A model generated the notes under the pieces. It was not told the DNA's origin. It searched no databases and saw only the letters and a list, made by a program, of their open reading frames with translations. A program made the position numbers and the translations under genes. This document shows, one piece after another, positions 1-12,925 of a DNA stretch of 64,000 nt. The stretch's first letter is position 1; each line of letters opens with the position of its first letter. The stretch lies in assembly GCA_036362985.1 (NCBI GenBank), contig JAYGXS010000003.1, positions 72,518,075 through 72,582,074 on the forward strand. Reading direction: 5' to 3'. The stretch comes from Ligula intestinalis. Its lineage: Eukaryota; Platyhelminthes; Cestoda; Diphyllobothriidea; Diphyllobothriidae.

Positions 1-487
1 TGACTTCCACTGCACGATATATGCGTTCATTTTGCCTATTCAGTGGTGCAGACAAGCAGAATGATGATTCATCTGAGAACCACACTTGTTTCCATTTTTC
101 TCCTTCACCGAAGCGCTGAAGCATGGCATCACACTTTGTCTTTCGAGCTTGCTGGTGTGCTTCAGTTAAAACATGGCATTGAATACGTCAAAAACATTTA
201 AAATTGGATTTTGCAATTGTTCTGTGCACATACCCTTTTGACAATCCCAGTTCTTTACAAATTTCACGTTGACTTGAATGTCTTCTGTGATGATCTGGTG
301 GAGTTACGGCAAGTTCCAAGACTGCTCGTCTTGTTGGGGAATCGTGCCTGCAAGAAGTGCCACTACCAGGCTTACGCACCTTTGCTACAGGTGATCCACC
401 TTGTTTGAATGCAGCCGCGACACCTCTAAACTGGTCAGTTGTAATGGCACCAAAAAATTTAGGCAAAATGTTCCGACATTTCTGCAA
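1..487 (-). pseudogene. Tc1/mariner-like transposase, N-terminal helix-turn-helix and start of DDE domain
   Basis: The minus-strand reading frame opens near 487 (a TTG codon; no good ATG is seen) and encodes a paired-like helix-turn-helix region ending in EICKELGLSKGYVHRTIAKS. It is interrupted by an in-frame TGA at 188-190. The same frame then continues to the window edge through LTEAHQQARKTKCDAM and on to KWKQVWFSDESSF. W-F-S-D-E-S-F is the signature around the first catalytic Asp of Tc1/mariner DDE transposases. The protein would bind the inverted repeats and cut and paste the element. The single stop and absent ATG mark it as probably inactive. The rest of the catalytic domain lies to the left of the window. 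Confidence 0.7.
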
Positions 488-811
488 CCCCCATGTTAGA
501 TGTTCTTTCCAGAATAGGACGATGACCTTGTGCTAGAAATTGGTTAGCTGTGGCATGGGTCTACACGTCTTTCCAGAATATTCCTGGCATATGGTGCGCA
601 GGTGGGCATTTTAGAACCTTCTCCTCTGCGACCAGCACCCACGTTGTGTGGGTGCTCCTCACCACTGAGCGAGACATGGCGTGGGTGACATGAATGCGGG
701 TGCCAACCAACGGGGGCGGCTTCACTTCGGATGTGGCTGTCTTCTCCGACGGCATGGGCGGTCCGGCCGCCGTAACAATCACAAACTTAGGAGTTTTTGT
801 GGGGTACCCTG
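1..811 (-). mobile_element. Tc1/mariner-like DNA transposon, 5' part, running off the left edge
   Basis: Read on the minus strand, the element begins at 811 with CAGGGTACCCCACAAAAACT and is preceded by TA at 812-813, the target-site dinucleotide of Tc1/mariner elements. A noncoding leader (about 490-810) is followed by a broken transposase (1-487). The other terminus is outside the window, so length and the second inverted repeat cannot be checked. The insertion sits next to a degenerate CCCTAA-like tract. The superfamily call rests on the protein motifs; the end position is inferred from the TA and the terminal-repeat-like sequence. Confidence 0.65.
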
Positions 812-813
812 TA

Positions 814-990
814 TATCTTAAACCCGAAGACCTAGCCCTAAATCTGACCCTGACCCGAAGCCTAAGCCTTAAGATTTAACCATAACCGCTTAGTCATAGA
901 CTAAAGCCTTCATCCTAGCCTACGCCAAACCTCAACCTCTGACTCTAATTGGAACGCTAATGTTAACTGTAGTAGTTAAAGCCGTGAGAT
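814..990. repeat. degenerate CCCTAA/CCTAAC-like simple repeat
   Basis: A run of variants such as AGCCCTAAATCTGACCCTGA, GCCTAAGCCTTAAG and CCATAACC reads like a strongly decayed telomere-type (CCCTAA)n tract. Short stretches of the same kind flank the Tigger element at about 21253-21289 and 22193-22232. It could be an interstitial telomere-like repeat or an unrelated C-rich satellite. Confidence 0.4.
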
Positions 991-2380
991 GGAGAATGGG
1001 CGAAAGAAAAGTGTGATTTACTTAAACCTGTCCATATAATATAATTAGGTATTTCGCCGAAGTAAGGTTTAGGTCTAGTGTTACCGAAGGTTTAAACTGA
1101 AATCTCTCGGCACAATATTCAGAAGTTGCAAACAGGTAATTATCAGCATTCAAATGTTGGATGATTTAAGATACTCAGAGTGCAGGTTCTAACTAAAAGC
1201 CCAGGAATGCATGCGTGTGCCGATATTCCACCGCTTTATAAGGCAACTGGGAGGGGTTCGGCTCATCTGTGGTCCCCCATCCTCCACCGAATATTTCCTG
1301 GTAGGGACTCAAGTTTCCAAATGTCACCTTTTTATCTCCTAGCAGAGTAGTCTGCTAACTTGGAATAAATCATTCAGATGAGACCTTATAGGTTCAGTCC
1401 GAAAGTTGATATGAACGTTTGAGTCACAAACCGTAAGCATTAATTAGATAACTGCAAACAAATTCTGATGTTTTCCTGATCAAGCAGGGTGCACTTTTGC
1501 CGTAACGCAATGTCAGACGCAATTATTTCCGCATAAGTGCATTCTCTCTTCGCGCCTCCGAGGTCTTGCTAACCTTGACTTCAAAAAGCACCCGTCTGCC
1601 CGTAAGTTCCCAACCCTCGCCCAATTAGGAGCAGCATATGGTCACCGAAGACTGTTTGTTTATTCGAAATGCTATATCCAGTATTGCGAGTCCTGCAAGT
1701 AACTTGCCTAAGTTTGTAAAAGTCTGCTTATTTCTCTCATACCAGCAAGAACGGATTTACGAGAACTAAGAACTAATAATGAGAATCACTAGGCATATTA
1801 AGTACCTTAAAGAACTATAAGAAGTACAAAATGTTTTTTAACAAAAATAAATTATCTCGATAATCCCCAGGTTCTAGAGGCGTCAAAAATAACTATAAAT
1901 GAAAACGTTAAAGCAACCACTTCCTTTATATAAAAATAACTTGTCTTTAGTCAAAATATTTTGTACATATGAAAAATTAGTGGACAACTATTTACTGAAT
2001 ATCGTGGCATAAAATCTCTCATTATTTCACTCATTTTCAGTATCTTCATTGATAAGTTGATAAATTGCGCTTCTGTTCGACGTTTACATCAAACCCTTTA
2101 AAATAAGATAAAACCTAACAGCATTTACCGAAAAAACAAGCTTTTGGATATAAGTTATTATGAAGATGGCCATGTAAGTCATATTTTAAAATACCCCAAA
2201 ACAGCAAACAACACTGTCGAGCATACAAAATGTCTGCTAGATACCACGCATATTGTGATTCCTAAGATTAATAAAAAAACCTTCCATAATATGTTACCTT
2301 TTAAAAAGTGCTTTTATTGGATATTTAGCTGTCAAACGTCTGTGTGTATAAACTTCTCCTAAGGTAATGTCACAGGCAAA
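991..2380. other. AT-rich stretch without recognisable gene
   Basis: Only short ORFs with no recognisable motif are present on either strand. I see no terminal repeats or RNA gene. Confidence 0.5.
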
Positions 2381-3210
2381 TTGGAAATTTTTGGCAATTT
2401 CTTTAAGTTACCTGAAGCGAAACGATTAAATTTGACTGGAGATGAAAGAACATACCTTAATCTTTATAACGCATTACTTTCCTCTTAAGGGGATAAATTC
2501 CGCGATCCGTAATAAGCGTGCAAATGCAAAAACAACAGGCCACACATATGACCATTTTTTGAAATACTTATTAATCTTCTGTCTTTTCCGTATCTAAGTA
2601 ACGCTTAAAGGGAACCTAACGTTCACAAAAAGTATATTTCTAAATGACTATCATACAAGAAGGCCTTCTTTAATTCCCTTCGGAGTAGCATGTACGCCAA
2701 ATTCGCTGATGCGCAAGTTCAGCGGTGAGGTTCAAACAAAACGCGACGAAACGTTTTTTTACTGCATTTGTGCAAAAAAACTTCACAGGATAGCTTAACA
2801 TAATTTTTAAAACCTAAATCCTTGCTTGTTTCTGAAAATAACTGCGATTTCTTAAACTTGATTTCACTTCCATTTGATCAACTTTGCACAAAAATTTCCA
2901 GTTCTGGAAGGGATTATTATTCCACTTTTTTACTTATTGTGGAATTCTTCCACAACACAGTGTACATTAGACAAAAGTTTGGTTCTCTCTTTCCTTAGAG
3001 CCTAGGACATTTCTTGAATATAAACTTACTCATGATTAAGCCAAAATGCGTGCCTATTTCCCTCAATAATTTAACTGAGAGGACAGTTTTCCGAAATAAA
3101 AGCTTTCAAATTATTCAATCTACTCAGTTGATCAAAATAACCTGTCCAAATATATGCTTAAATACCAAGTTAAATTTCGTCATGAAAGTTCTTTGCAGGA
3201 CGGTAAGCCT
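2381..3210 (+). repeat. AT-rich dispersed repeat family B, copy 1
   Basis: This block aligns over its length with 28561-29340 in the same orientation. Shared landmarks include TTTGACTGGAGATGAAAGAA (2433 and 28608), CACAAAAAGTAT followed by TTTCTA (2634 and 28800), and a TTCTGGAAGGGAT block (2901 and 29046). No coding frame is conserved between the copies, so it is probably a noncoding repeat or remnant of an unknown element. Confidence 0.65.
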
Positions 3211-6200
3211 GTAGGCGAAATCCTGCCACAGCCGCGCGAAGCGGAGAAAAAACAGTAAATACGAGCCTAACACCGATTCCAAATTTGTCAGTACGAAGAC
3301 AAATGCTTTGATACGTGGAAGCGAGCGAGTTGATCGAGTCGTTTCAACAGGAGCCCTATCCGCCTAGATTTCCAGATTCATTATTCAGCGTCATTATGGG
3401 GCACACAGATAGTTCTACCTTCAGAAAAAAATCTAGATCAAAATTGTGCCCAGGGTGGGACATAGTGGGGAATCTACATACATTTCGTTTAAATGATGAG
3501 ACAGATTTACGATGGACCTTCCTCACACTTCCTCGCACATTCACACAGTTACAGTGACTAGATCATGTCAACACAATCGAGGATGGGTGGCCGAATACAA
3601 AATACCGTGTAAATAGGGTAACTGATCGGAATACTAGGTTCGCGACTGTGTTATGATAAAAATGAACGAAGATTGTCGACGCACCTCCTGGAGCACGAAC
3701 AGGCAACTCGGAGGTTAGACGCAAAGTGCCAGCTTGCAACACAGGTTAGCGAAACTGGGCACACTTTTGAAATGTAGGAAGCAACCATCTTAGGCCACGG
3801 TCACATAAGGACAAACTGACTAAAACTTACGGTTTGGTTTTCAGCTAACAACTCCGCGAGCAGACATGTTGATCTTTCTACAGCCTATGAAGATCTGCGT
3901 CAATACATACACAAATACCAGAACAAGACAGTCACAAAGTAATGAAGGAAACCGTGACGAGGAACGAATCCGAGAGTGGCGGACAAGAACAACCAGACCT
4001 GATTTCCTGCCCCCTTTAGAGGCTGAACTACCCTCAGTCGAGATCTAGACCGATAACGCGCGCAGCATTCAAGCTCACCGACATGCCGAGGTAACAAAAA
4101 AGGAAGGAAATCTAGCAACCCTTGTCTGAATAGCTTGGCACGCTAGTTATGGTCCTGATGGATTCTGGATTGTTAACACTTTGATGAAGGAGAACCCACT
4201 AAACCCTCTGAGAAGTCAGAAGTTTAGTAGATCAGTTCCAGCAAACCGTTCTTACTTCTCAACTCATCACTCCGGATTCTTGGACTTTGCCAATCGGAAG
4301 TCAGTCAGCATTATGGCGTCATAGCTAATGTATAATCACCGAGATCAAAGCGAAGCAAGTATTTAGTGTCGCAGATCAACGGCGAAAATGCTGTGTCACC
4401 AGACATTTAAGATCAAGCCTGGGTCTGTAGAATATTCTAAAATGGACTGCAATGTCAACACAACCAATCCACTTGCCACTATAGAAAACACTCTCACCAT
4501 CATCACCACTATAAATTAAATCCCAGCGAGGACCGAAAAGTTATCTTTCGTCAGCAGCACCAACAACAACAACAGGAACATAAAATGCCACATGTCTGTA
4601 ATGCAACCAGACGTTTGACTGCCTGGCTGGTTATCTGCAAATTCATGGCAGCTAAGCCGGCGAAAAAGTTATATAGTAGGTCATCCGTTCACATTCTCAT
4701 TTACAAAATCTCTCTGTTGAGCAGCAGACCGCAGGCCTCATTGTAATGACTATCATTACCCACACACTGACATGGGTTATTCAATCGCAGGTCTATACAA
4801 ACCGACAGCTCAACCGTTGGTTTCGACGAGGTCCACTGCATGTTTCACAACAGGATGCTGCAGCGTAGGTAATTTGCGCAAGGATTGTTTAAAGAGCTAG
4901 TAGACTTGCATTGCATTGATCACGCGCTCTCTACTTCCTCACCCACCTGCATTCGGTGCCAAGAAACAGCCAAAAAATCCGGAGGTGAAATCGGGCGTAG
5001 GTAGGTAATGCGGCTTAAGCCTACACCTGATGATAGTTCGACCATCGATTTCGATGATATCCACCATATGTCCACGAGCAGGCATGGTGACTGGAATCAA
5101 AGAGGATATTTCAGTAAAGTAGACGCGCAACTGTCTGCCTGACTTTAGATCCTTACCCGTTTAATGCGGTGACAAGACAAAGCCAAGATGAGCGAGCAGG
5201 AATCGAGCGTGGGCCACTTTATACAATTCAGGCCAGAACACTGCCTAACTTAACCTTAAACGGCATTAGTCCTTTGTGCTGATACAACAACACTATTCAA
5301 TCTCACTTCCCCTCAGAAAGTGTCAAGACGGGCTCAAGGAAAGCAAGACTGGTACTGTTACTGCTATTTCTACTACCAATAACTAGGAGTGTAGTTGAGT
5401 GATGGTATTGCAGTTACTATTTCTGGCACCAGTATCAGTCAGAAGTGACACTGCTTAAAGTCAACGCTGGGCTCATAGCCCCTTTACCCCAACAATAAGT
5501 GTGAACCTCGGATTATGCTATTCCCGGTAAGTATGTGTTTGAAGCCCGGAGTACAACGGGGCATGCCTTGATTTCCGCCCACTCAGCTATGTAAGGATAT
5601 TAACCTGACCAAGTGCTAGTAATATTTGGAGGCTTTCATAAGGCGTCGAGCCCAGCCAAATGTCTTTATTTGCTAGCTCTGACCGCATCCACGGGATGAC
5701 TGTCCACGCGAGATGACCTAAACCCCTGGAGGGGACACAGATGCAGGCGCTTGCTCGCGCGCACCACCGGTTGCAGTTGTCCCAATGCACCAATCAGGCT
5801 ACAGGCAAACGCGCTCTTGTCACCCTCTCGCATAAGACATTGTCACCTCTGACACAGGGAGAGTTACATAACACACGCGGACAGCGAGGACACGCTAGTC
5901 CGCTCCCAATGCCAGGGCTTGTCCCCGAGGAGGGACAAAGAGCGCGCTGGAGATCACCCAGCGGCAATAGCCACCCGAGACAGATCCTCCAGGTTTTCAA
6001 CACAATAAACCCTCTCTTCGGTGGATCAAAAATGTACGCCCTTCCAATTGTGTTCTTCCTTGGGGATGTCAACAGGGCGTAATTCGACAGTGACACATGC
6101 CAGACGTCACTGTTACACAATTGGCGACGTCAGTTTGTCACCGTTATAACAGGCTCTATCCACGAGAATGTGGCAGTTTCTATTCAGTTTAAACTACGCA

Positions 6201-7736
6201 GGGTTTGCACCTACGCGTGCCACCACGCATCCCCTGCCTTCATGTTCAGTATTTGTTATGGGAGCGCAACCCGAATAACGCCCTCTATGTCCTGATCTGG
6301 TCTGCCTGTTGGTGGAGCGCATCTATCCGGTGGCTCATTTAGGAGGCCAGGTACACAAATCAGCAGTCAATGCGACATCACATATCGCATGTGTGTGGTG
6401 CCATATGTCAGCGTCGCTTTAACAGGCGAAACGTCGCCCTTGAAAAAAGTACATCTCACATATCTGAGAAGCGCATACTTTGTTAAGGGTCTGCTTTGTG
6501 GAGTAGAGTACCGACACGCAGTCACTGTGCATCGTCAACTTTCAAACTCGGACAGCCGACCGATGCCTGTGAGAGATAAAAAGGCCTCTAAGAAAATAGA
6601 TTCGTCCTCATATCACACCAGTGCAACTGTCCCTATGCAAAATCTAAAACGATTGGGAGCCTATTAACCAGAGACGAAGACGGCTGTTCGATTGCCACAA
6701 ACATTTGGTTTAATTCATCTGATTTTTCGAACGTCAGCGACAAAAGCGGCAACTAAATAAGCCACAGTTATAGGGTGTAGGAGCCAATCAAAAATCAGTG
6801 CAGCTAGACCGGAAGGGACAGCGCAGGGCCCTGTATGCCGGCACCAGATGCATACATCGATTGACTGAGTTCTCACCGGGGTCCGGGTTTCAATTCATTC
6901 ATGGCTTGGAAGTATATCAGCTCGCGAGATAACTCGCTTACACCCACAACAGAAGGAGTCTACGCACCATGGCTCTCACTTGCGGTAGTGGTTCTTGAAC
7001 TCCGAATTAAATGAAATCCAAGTCGCCCTCCTTAAAGCGTAACAAAACTGGGGTGAAAAACTCTTCACTCTGTTTATCAATAAAAGTGAATTAAAAACCT
7101 GATAAGAGGGTAGAAAACGACTTATTATCTACATTTTAGCAAGCCATATTTTTCCGCCTGATGATGGAGCATGGTCCAAAATCAAAAACTTGATTTTGGA
7201 CTTCCTTTGGGGAAGAAGGGGGGGGGGCGACTGGAAGTGAATGCTGGGTTGTGTCCGCATCTGGGCCAATCTATGTGCAAACGGAAGCTACCAATGCATC
7301 CTGTCAGCCAGTCAACCGTCAACGTGTACAATCCTGCTGCCAAGCTTCATAAAGTGGGTCCGACCAGCGACGTTTTGCAGTTGTACAGGGGTTGGCTGTT
7401 TACGGGTTGTGAATTAAGATGTCTAGCATTATTTAGGCTCCCCGCCCGCCTCCCGGCGCATGTTTCAAAAGAAACACCAGGCTTAACGTTGCCTGGCCGT
7501 TACACCCTCATCCACCTTCCATTCTCGTCGTCCTTTCTATCTCTGATTGGCTAATTTTGTTTACCTGGCTCCTCTCCCTTACGCTTTATCGGGTGAAGCT
7601 AGTAGCAGTTTTGGATGAAGGCAAATACAATTTATGTCTGCTTAGTAGCAATTCAGTGTTTGCGTTTGTTTTTCGTAGCGCATAGTAAAATTATCCGCAA
7701 ATGATTTTTATTAATTTTTATGGATTGTTCTCAACT
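3211..7736. other. mixed sequence without supported gene; small CAN-rich tract at about 4490-4580
   Basis: Several ORFs of 60-130 codons occur (for example 5741-6082 and 7171-7554 on the plus strand), but they have opposite-strand counterparts, no recognisable motif and no splice context. A short CAT/CAC/CAA-rich run is at about 4490-4580. I found no terminal repeats or RNA genes. Confidence 0.4.
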
Positions 7737-8052
7737 ACTCCCATCCTATACGGAGAGATCAAGGATAAACTGCCAGCCTAGACCACCTCAATGTGCATAT
7801 ATTCATTTAACCGTTCCTGTGGGGCAGGATATATTGGTCGCATGAGCCGGCACTTGTTCAAAAGAGTAAGGGAGCACATACCAGCATGGTTAGGGAAGGG
7901 CCAACTTAATGGTGTAAACAGTTTAATTCTAGCGCACCTGGTGGACTCAGACCATCGCGTGGATGCCAAAGAGGCCTTCCGAGTGATCTAAAAGGTGCCA
8001 TCGAGCAACTCAAAATTCTTCGGACAGCATCTGTTGGCGGCGGCAGAGGTAA
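7737..8052 (+). pseudogene. Penelope-like element fragment: GIY-YIG endonuclease domain
   Basis: The frame at 7791-7991 encodes SCGAGYIGRMSRHLFKRVRE, the GIY-YIG core (here G-Y-I-G) followed by the conserved Arg and His-containing helix. It aligns with the endonuclease of the Penelope element at 26124-26639, including the downstream block D-x-K-E-A-F-R-V-I. After VI an in-frame TAA replaces the Tyr codon, and the homology resumes (KVPSSNSKFFGQHLLAAAE) to about 8052. The noncoding 50 bp just upstream (7737-7788) matches 23102-23154. No reverse transcriptase is adjacent, so this is a 5'-truncated dead copy of a related but distinct family. Confidence 0.75.
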
Positions 8053-9035
8053 ATATGGATTACGACTGAAGTGGGGGGTTATATCAGTCATAATCAGCTA
8101 TGTGTGAACGGCGGCTTCAATGAAAAATACATTTTCATACGAGGTTCTTGCCCTTGAAATTCTTAAATGTTAAGTTCAGTGAAACCTTGACAGAATAAAA
8201 ATAGTGCCTTCCTTGATCCAACAAACTACATCTGTTTGGGAGAATACAGCAGGCAGTGATCATGGCAAAAGTTGTCAAAAATATCCAAACATGCGTGAAA
8301 ATGCAGCAACCTATTAACGTCAGGCTGCTATACTCATTAGCATAACAAAATAATTGAAGTGTCAGGTGTAGTACCGCAGCAATAAAGACCCAAGCGGTGG
8401 CTACAGAAGTGAACAATTATCAAACACACACGAGGATGAACACGATGAACTTTAACTACCGTGCAACTTTTGCATGTCTCCACCCCACCTGGGCATGACC
8501 ATGACTATCTTATCATCACCTATGATTAAGGATTCCTGAGGGAATCTGAAACGTAAGGCAAATAAAACTCTTGTTCCAGTGGTCGCATCCTCTTCTTCAG
8601 AACTGCTTCCTGGAACTCGCATATTCACTACTATTGGCAAAACACACACACTAAGCTGTCAGCCTTCTCTGAAGATGGACACCTGTAAGTATTCGAAAGC
8701 TCAGAGCAATAAATCAATCTTCTACAACATGCCGATGCACGCGTAGTCGAGAACCACCTCCTACCAGCACGCGCTCCCAGTCACTCACGCCGACGCGAGA
8801 TGATCTTTCCTCCTCCCAAGCGGTACTGACCCGACTCTCGCATACCAACCACAGAAACTCATGCACGTCATAACCGTCCCTTCAACCTGGCTCCCGCAAG
8901 CCAGCCACATGAACACCAACTGTTCAAACTCTATCGTTGGTTAGTACCTCCTTCTCTATATTTAACCAAGCTTCCTTCGTCTAGTTTATTTCATCGACAA
9001 ACTTCGGTGTAGGAGGGGAGCACTTGTAGTGGTCG
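8053..9035. other. no recognisable gene
   Basis: A minus-strand ORF at 8135-8416 encodes a rather hydrophobic 93-residue peptide without motif or splice context. I do not consider it supported. Nothing else is recognised. Confidence 0.35.
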
Positions 9036-9484
9036 TGTCTGTCCGACGCACTCCTAACGCTTGACGTCACAGACAAGGTCACTCAGAGCATACGACCTCA
9101 CGCAAAAGCAGTTTTTTAACGTGCCTCGATGCATTTGCAAGCTGACCGGCGACCGCCACTGTGGCCAGATGTAACTGACTCGCTTCCAAACGCGCGCACC
9201 ATGTTTCCCCCTTTCTGGCCTCAACCCATGGTGGCTTGTCTTCAATCCATCCAAGGAGATTCCCAATTTAGTAGACGGACCTCATTTAGTAGGTTGGCCT
9301 CAATCCGTGGGACGAAGACGACAATGCAGGGTCTACTTTCAAGCATCACTCCGGATCTGACTCGAGACAAAACTCTTTCAATCCATTCTCCTATCCTTCT
9401 GCAGAATACAGCATTCCTAACAACATGGCTTCCCCACCGTCTTCTCTCATCATCTAAGCAACCGGGCCTAGAAGATCGAGGGTG
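9036..9484 (+). repeat. dispersed repeat family C, copy 1
   Basis: This block matches 34630-35082 in the same orientation at moderate identity. Shared segments include CTCCTAAC followed by GTGACGCCACAGACGAGG-like sequence, the GCGCACC…TGCCTCCCC block, TTCAATCC…TTCTGTACAAAATA-like sequence, and the terminal CTTCTCTC…CTAAGCAACCGG block. No frame is conserved, so the repeat is of unknown type. Confidence 0.6.
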
Positions 9485-9959
9485 TTAGAATTAACCTTCG
9501 TAGCCTTAACTTCTATAGGCCTATCGCAGGGGGAAAAGAGAGTCTAACCGTGCAACTGCGATCTTCAGACCATGGTTACTTAGTGCTGAGGAGAGAAGGC
9601 TTTAAAGGCCAGAGTAGATGGAAGAGTTTATTGTGTACCAAACGGAAGAGGAGAATAGATGAGAGTAAGTTGACTTGGGAGAGGTACGTCCGATCAGTAG
9701 GTTGACCGGGTCCCAAGTCTCGTCTTAGAGTAGTCGGGCACGAAGACAGAGAGAGGGAGATCTTTCATTGGCTAGGTCGGCCTGGAGATTTTGGGCAGAG
9801 AGGCAACTTGCGTCGGGCACGCGTGCAAGCTCCTCATTCGTCGCCTCATAGATGCACGAACTATGATTGGCTGATCTAGACGTCGAGAAAGCACATCTGT
9901 GAGCGTTTGGGAAAGTGCACTTCGTCGCAAGCTAGTCAAGCAGGCACGACCCGCTACAG

Positions 9960-10195
9960 ACCCACCGCCCATATTATTGCCAAGTCCTATGACCTCTCTG
10001 TTGGACAGGTCACAAAAAGGGCTGTACTAGTAAGCAAAGGCTGTACGCGCGTCAATTTATTGCCGTTTACGCTGAATGCAGGAGACTTCCGCAGTTCTCA
10101 GGAAACAAAACTTTTTTCAACTGATCCGTTTTTCTCTTCACCTATATTCAGGTAGTTGTCTGGGTGACCTTCGGCGTACGACAGCCCACGATTTG
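9960..10195 (-). repeat. end module of the long inverted-repeat element, isolated copy
   Basis: Read on the minus strand this matches 12300-12530 and 38215-38450. Landmarks are GAAGGTCACCCAGACAACT, GAATGCA/TTCAGCGTAAAC and the CCTTTTTGTGACCTGTCCAA block. It adjoins the left arm of the element at 10205-14815 in opposite orientation. Confidence 0.6.
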
Positions 10196-10204
10196 TCTCG
10201 AATC

Positions 10205-11517
10205 TTATCTTAACCTATCCTCCAACCTGCCTACGAACACTGCGTGACCATCACCAAGACTAGGAAGTCATATATTCAACTGAACTTCTGTTCAGATTTC
10301 GTAAACTCCTTCAAGTGTTCCGTCCCCCAATGAGTATTCCTATGGATATTTGCTTTCTATAAGGAAGACGAACTAGCAAAACTCAACCATGTCAGCAAAC
10401 ACGCAACAATATACTCATATCTAAAACTTAAGCTCCATTGAATAGTGCATATAACCTAAACACAAGGTTTTATTTCCATGGCTACATCCCTCGCACGAAA
10501 GCAAACTTCGCGATGACAGGAAGGCAACAAAGTTTTATCGGGAAAGTTCATAAATGTATGTGAAGATACCCAGTTTTCTAAATAGAAACTATTCACAGGC
10601 AGCAAAAACATTGTTCGAATAATTTTAAGAGGTCTTCTGTTCCAGATTGCAGACTGTGAATTTGGTTCATCCGTCTACTGACATTCCTGGGAACGATGAC
10701 TTCCCCTACGATCGCAAAAAACACATATCCCCTGTTCGAAGCGATAACCAGGTCTTCGGTAAGCACTGCCTGCGCTCAGATATGGCCAAACTTTTTAGAA
10801 TGCAATTAAGGTTATAAAGACCGGAAGTAGGAGTTACGGAGCTGATTTTTGTCAGCAGGGCGAGAAATGCTTTGTGAAACCGGATCTCAAATACCCCACC
10901 TGCCTATTTTTGATAATATGGCCAGGTATTACGATCTCGCTGTTGGACATATAACAAAAGGACTGTAGTAGTAGGTAGAAGTTAGCCAATAGACTGCTAG
11001 TATCCTTCTTCGTTGTCGACATTGCAAACAATGTTTTAATCCAAACTACTTTAGGGTGTGGAGCATTTGATGTGCGCAGCAGTGACCTACATTAGCCGGA
11101 CATGTGACGGACGACAGCAGTCACGCGTGCGGCGAATACTCAAGGTCACGAAGTTGTGCCACGATTTCAAGGTCATCATTCTGTCATACTTCGTGGAGTG
11201 ACTAACGTTAATCAGTTTGCTGATAACAAAAGTCTGTAGGTGTTTTTCGCCACAGATACCAGTGTTTGCCACGTCGTCATATTAAATGTAACGTCGATGT
11301 ACAGAAAAGGCATTTAACTTTGCTATTTCGTGTTGATAAATCAAGACACCCATTTGCCACATAAGAATTCGTCTGATTCGAAAAACATTCAAAAAGAGAT
11401 TAAAAGTTTAGGTACCGAAATAACTGTTTAGACGACATTGCACATTTCAAGTGCTTCTGGTTATGCACTTCACCGAATATGCATATCGACGGCTCCTAAG
11501 CAAGATCAATCGCTCCG
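10205..11517 (+). repeat. left inverted arm of the 4.6-kb element
   Basis: It pairs with 13385-14815 in reverse complement. It contains GATACCCAGTTTTCT (10567), ACCAGGTCTTCGGTAAGCAC (10748) and a CATGTGACGGACGACAGCAG block (11100), all found again on the opposite strand in the right arm. Confidence 0.65.
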
Positions 11518-12616
11518 ATGTCTGCACCCGGTATGGTATTTTAAGGACTGTCAGAAAATGCTGGATTTTGGATTCTGTCGATTTTCGGGAGCGTAGAATC
11601 CATCTCCCGGGTTTTAGCTGCTTTGATGCAGTGTAAGTGGCCACCTGTTCGTGGTCTCCGCTAATGTGTTCTGCAGGCAGTTTGCTTTCCGTGTCCACTA
11701 GATCACTGTGAAAATTGAATGTCAAGCACGGACATGTTAAATGTGGACACAGTTGTCTAGAGATGAGGTCATTTTGGGATAGGGTGGAACACAACCCTTA
11801 CTAAGTTTAAACTCTGACGTTTTGTTTGGTCATCGATCCTACCATGTGTGCAAATCACCCTCTGGAAAACCATTAATTCTTAACTAGTGTGTAATTATCA
11901 TTTCAGTTTCCGCGCTTGTCTTCTTTTACTTAAAGCTCACTTCATTCAATCATTTTGCTTGATTTTGGACCTTCCAGCATTGACACCTGCATTCCTTTCT
12001 ATTTGAAGAAAGTTTCGAAAATGTTGACCCTACTTTCCTGATGTACTGTGTATGTGAGAAGTGTTCTGGAGAACTGAGATCACGGGAGGAACCAACGTTA
12101 TCTTGCTCATGTAGTCGCATCCACATGCAGTTCGAATTGAAACTGCAGCTGTTAATAATTCATTTGCTAAATTGTTATTTATCTTTTAAAGTTCTCCCAG
12201 ATCACGCTCTTTGGTTCGATCATCAAGGCCAATCCCCCTCTACCTTGTTCGTCGTTGTCTGCTTCGTGGTCCATATCCACCAATTGCGCTGCGGAAGCAA
12301 TCCTCGTTTATCTATTAGTGTTCGTGATTTGCTTCATACGCTGAAGGTCGCCCAGGCAGCTGCCTGGATATAGGGAGAATCCGATCGTTGGAAATCATGT
12401 TTTGCTGAACTCAAACTGTGAACGAGGGCTGCATTCAATGTAAACAACTACAAACTGACACGCGTAGTCTCTGCCTACTAATACAGTCCTTTTTGTAACC
12501 TGTACAACAGAGAGATAGTAGGACGCGGCAGTTTTGTTTTTGCGGTCTTGGGCGAAGACATCATTGGCAAGACTTTTTGCAGACTGAGGTGTACGACTCA
12601 CTTTCTGGAACCTGTA

Positions 12617-12925
12617 AGCTTGGAATGTAGGTCACGCAGTTCAAAAACCAAGAGATTTTCGTCTAGATTGTCAAACTATATGCAATAAAAACCAAATACT
12701 ACTTCGGAAGGCGGTAGTTTCTGGCTTAAACATGATTCAATTCTTACTGCTCTTAAAATAAACTGCTTCAAAGGGCTTTACCAGATTTCTGCATATCATA
12801 TGTCCCGAAAGTAATCCACAGAAATTGAATCCGGTTAAAAAAATTGAAGTCAAATACTCTACCGCTGATTCATGGGACCAGGTTATACAGAGTTCATGTA
12901 AATTAAGTTTGATGTAAGAAATCCT
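12617..12925 (+). repeat. direct repeat, copy 1 (partner at 15768-16088)
   Basis: It shares CACGCAGTTCAAAAAC at the start, TTACTGCTCTTAAAATA in the middle, GAAATTGAATCCGG, and TGTAAATTAAGTTTGA at the end with 15768-16088. The copy lies inside the 4.6-kb element, while its partner lies just outside. Confidence 0.65.

Noticed and set aside
4490..4580. CAT/CAC/CAA tract as a CRISPR-like or satellite array
   Set aside because: Irregular short units without spacers; simple low-complexity sequence in a eukaryotic genome.
5015..5060. CTGATGATAG followed by GATTTCGATGATATC as hammerhead
   Set aside because: No GAAA at the right spacing and no stem I partner.
5741..6120. Overlapping ORFs of 108-113 codons on both strands
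   Set aside because: No motif, no splice context, and mirror ORFs on opposite strands indicate GC-rich noncoding sequence rather than a gene.
7171..7554. 127-codon plus-strand ORF
   Set aside because: Low-complexity G run and no recognisable domain; nothing adjacent supports a gene.
8135..8416. Hydrophobic 93-codon minus-strand ORF, possible membrane protein
   Set aside because: AT-rich sequence read in this frame gives hydrophobic residues by chance; no homologous block or splice sites.
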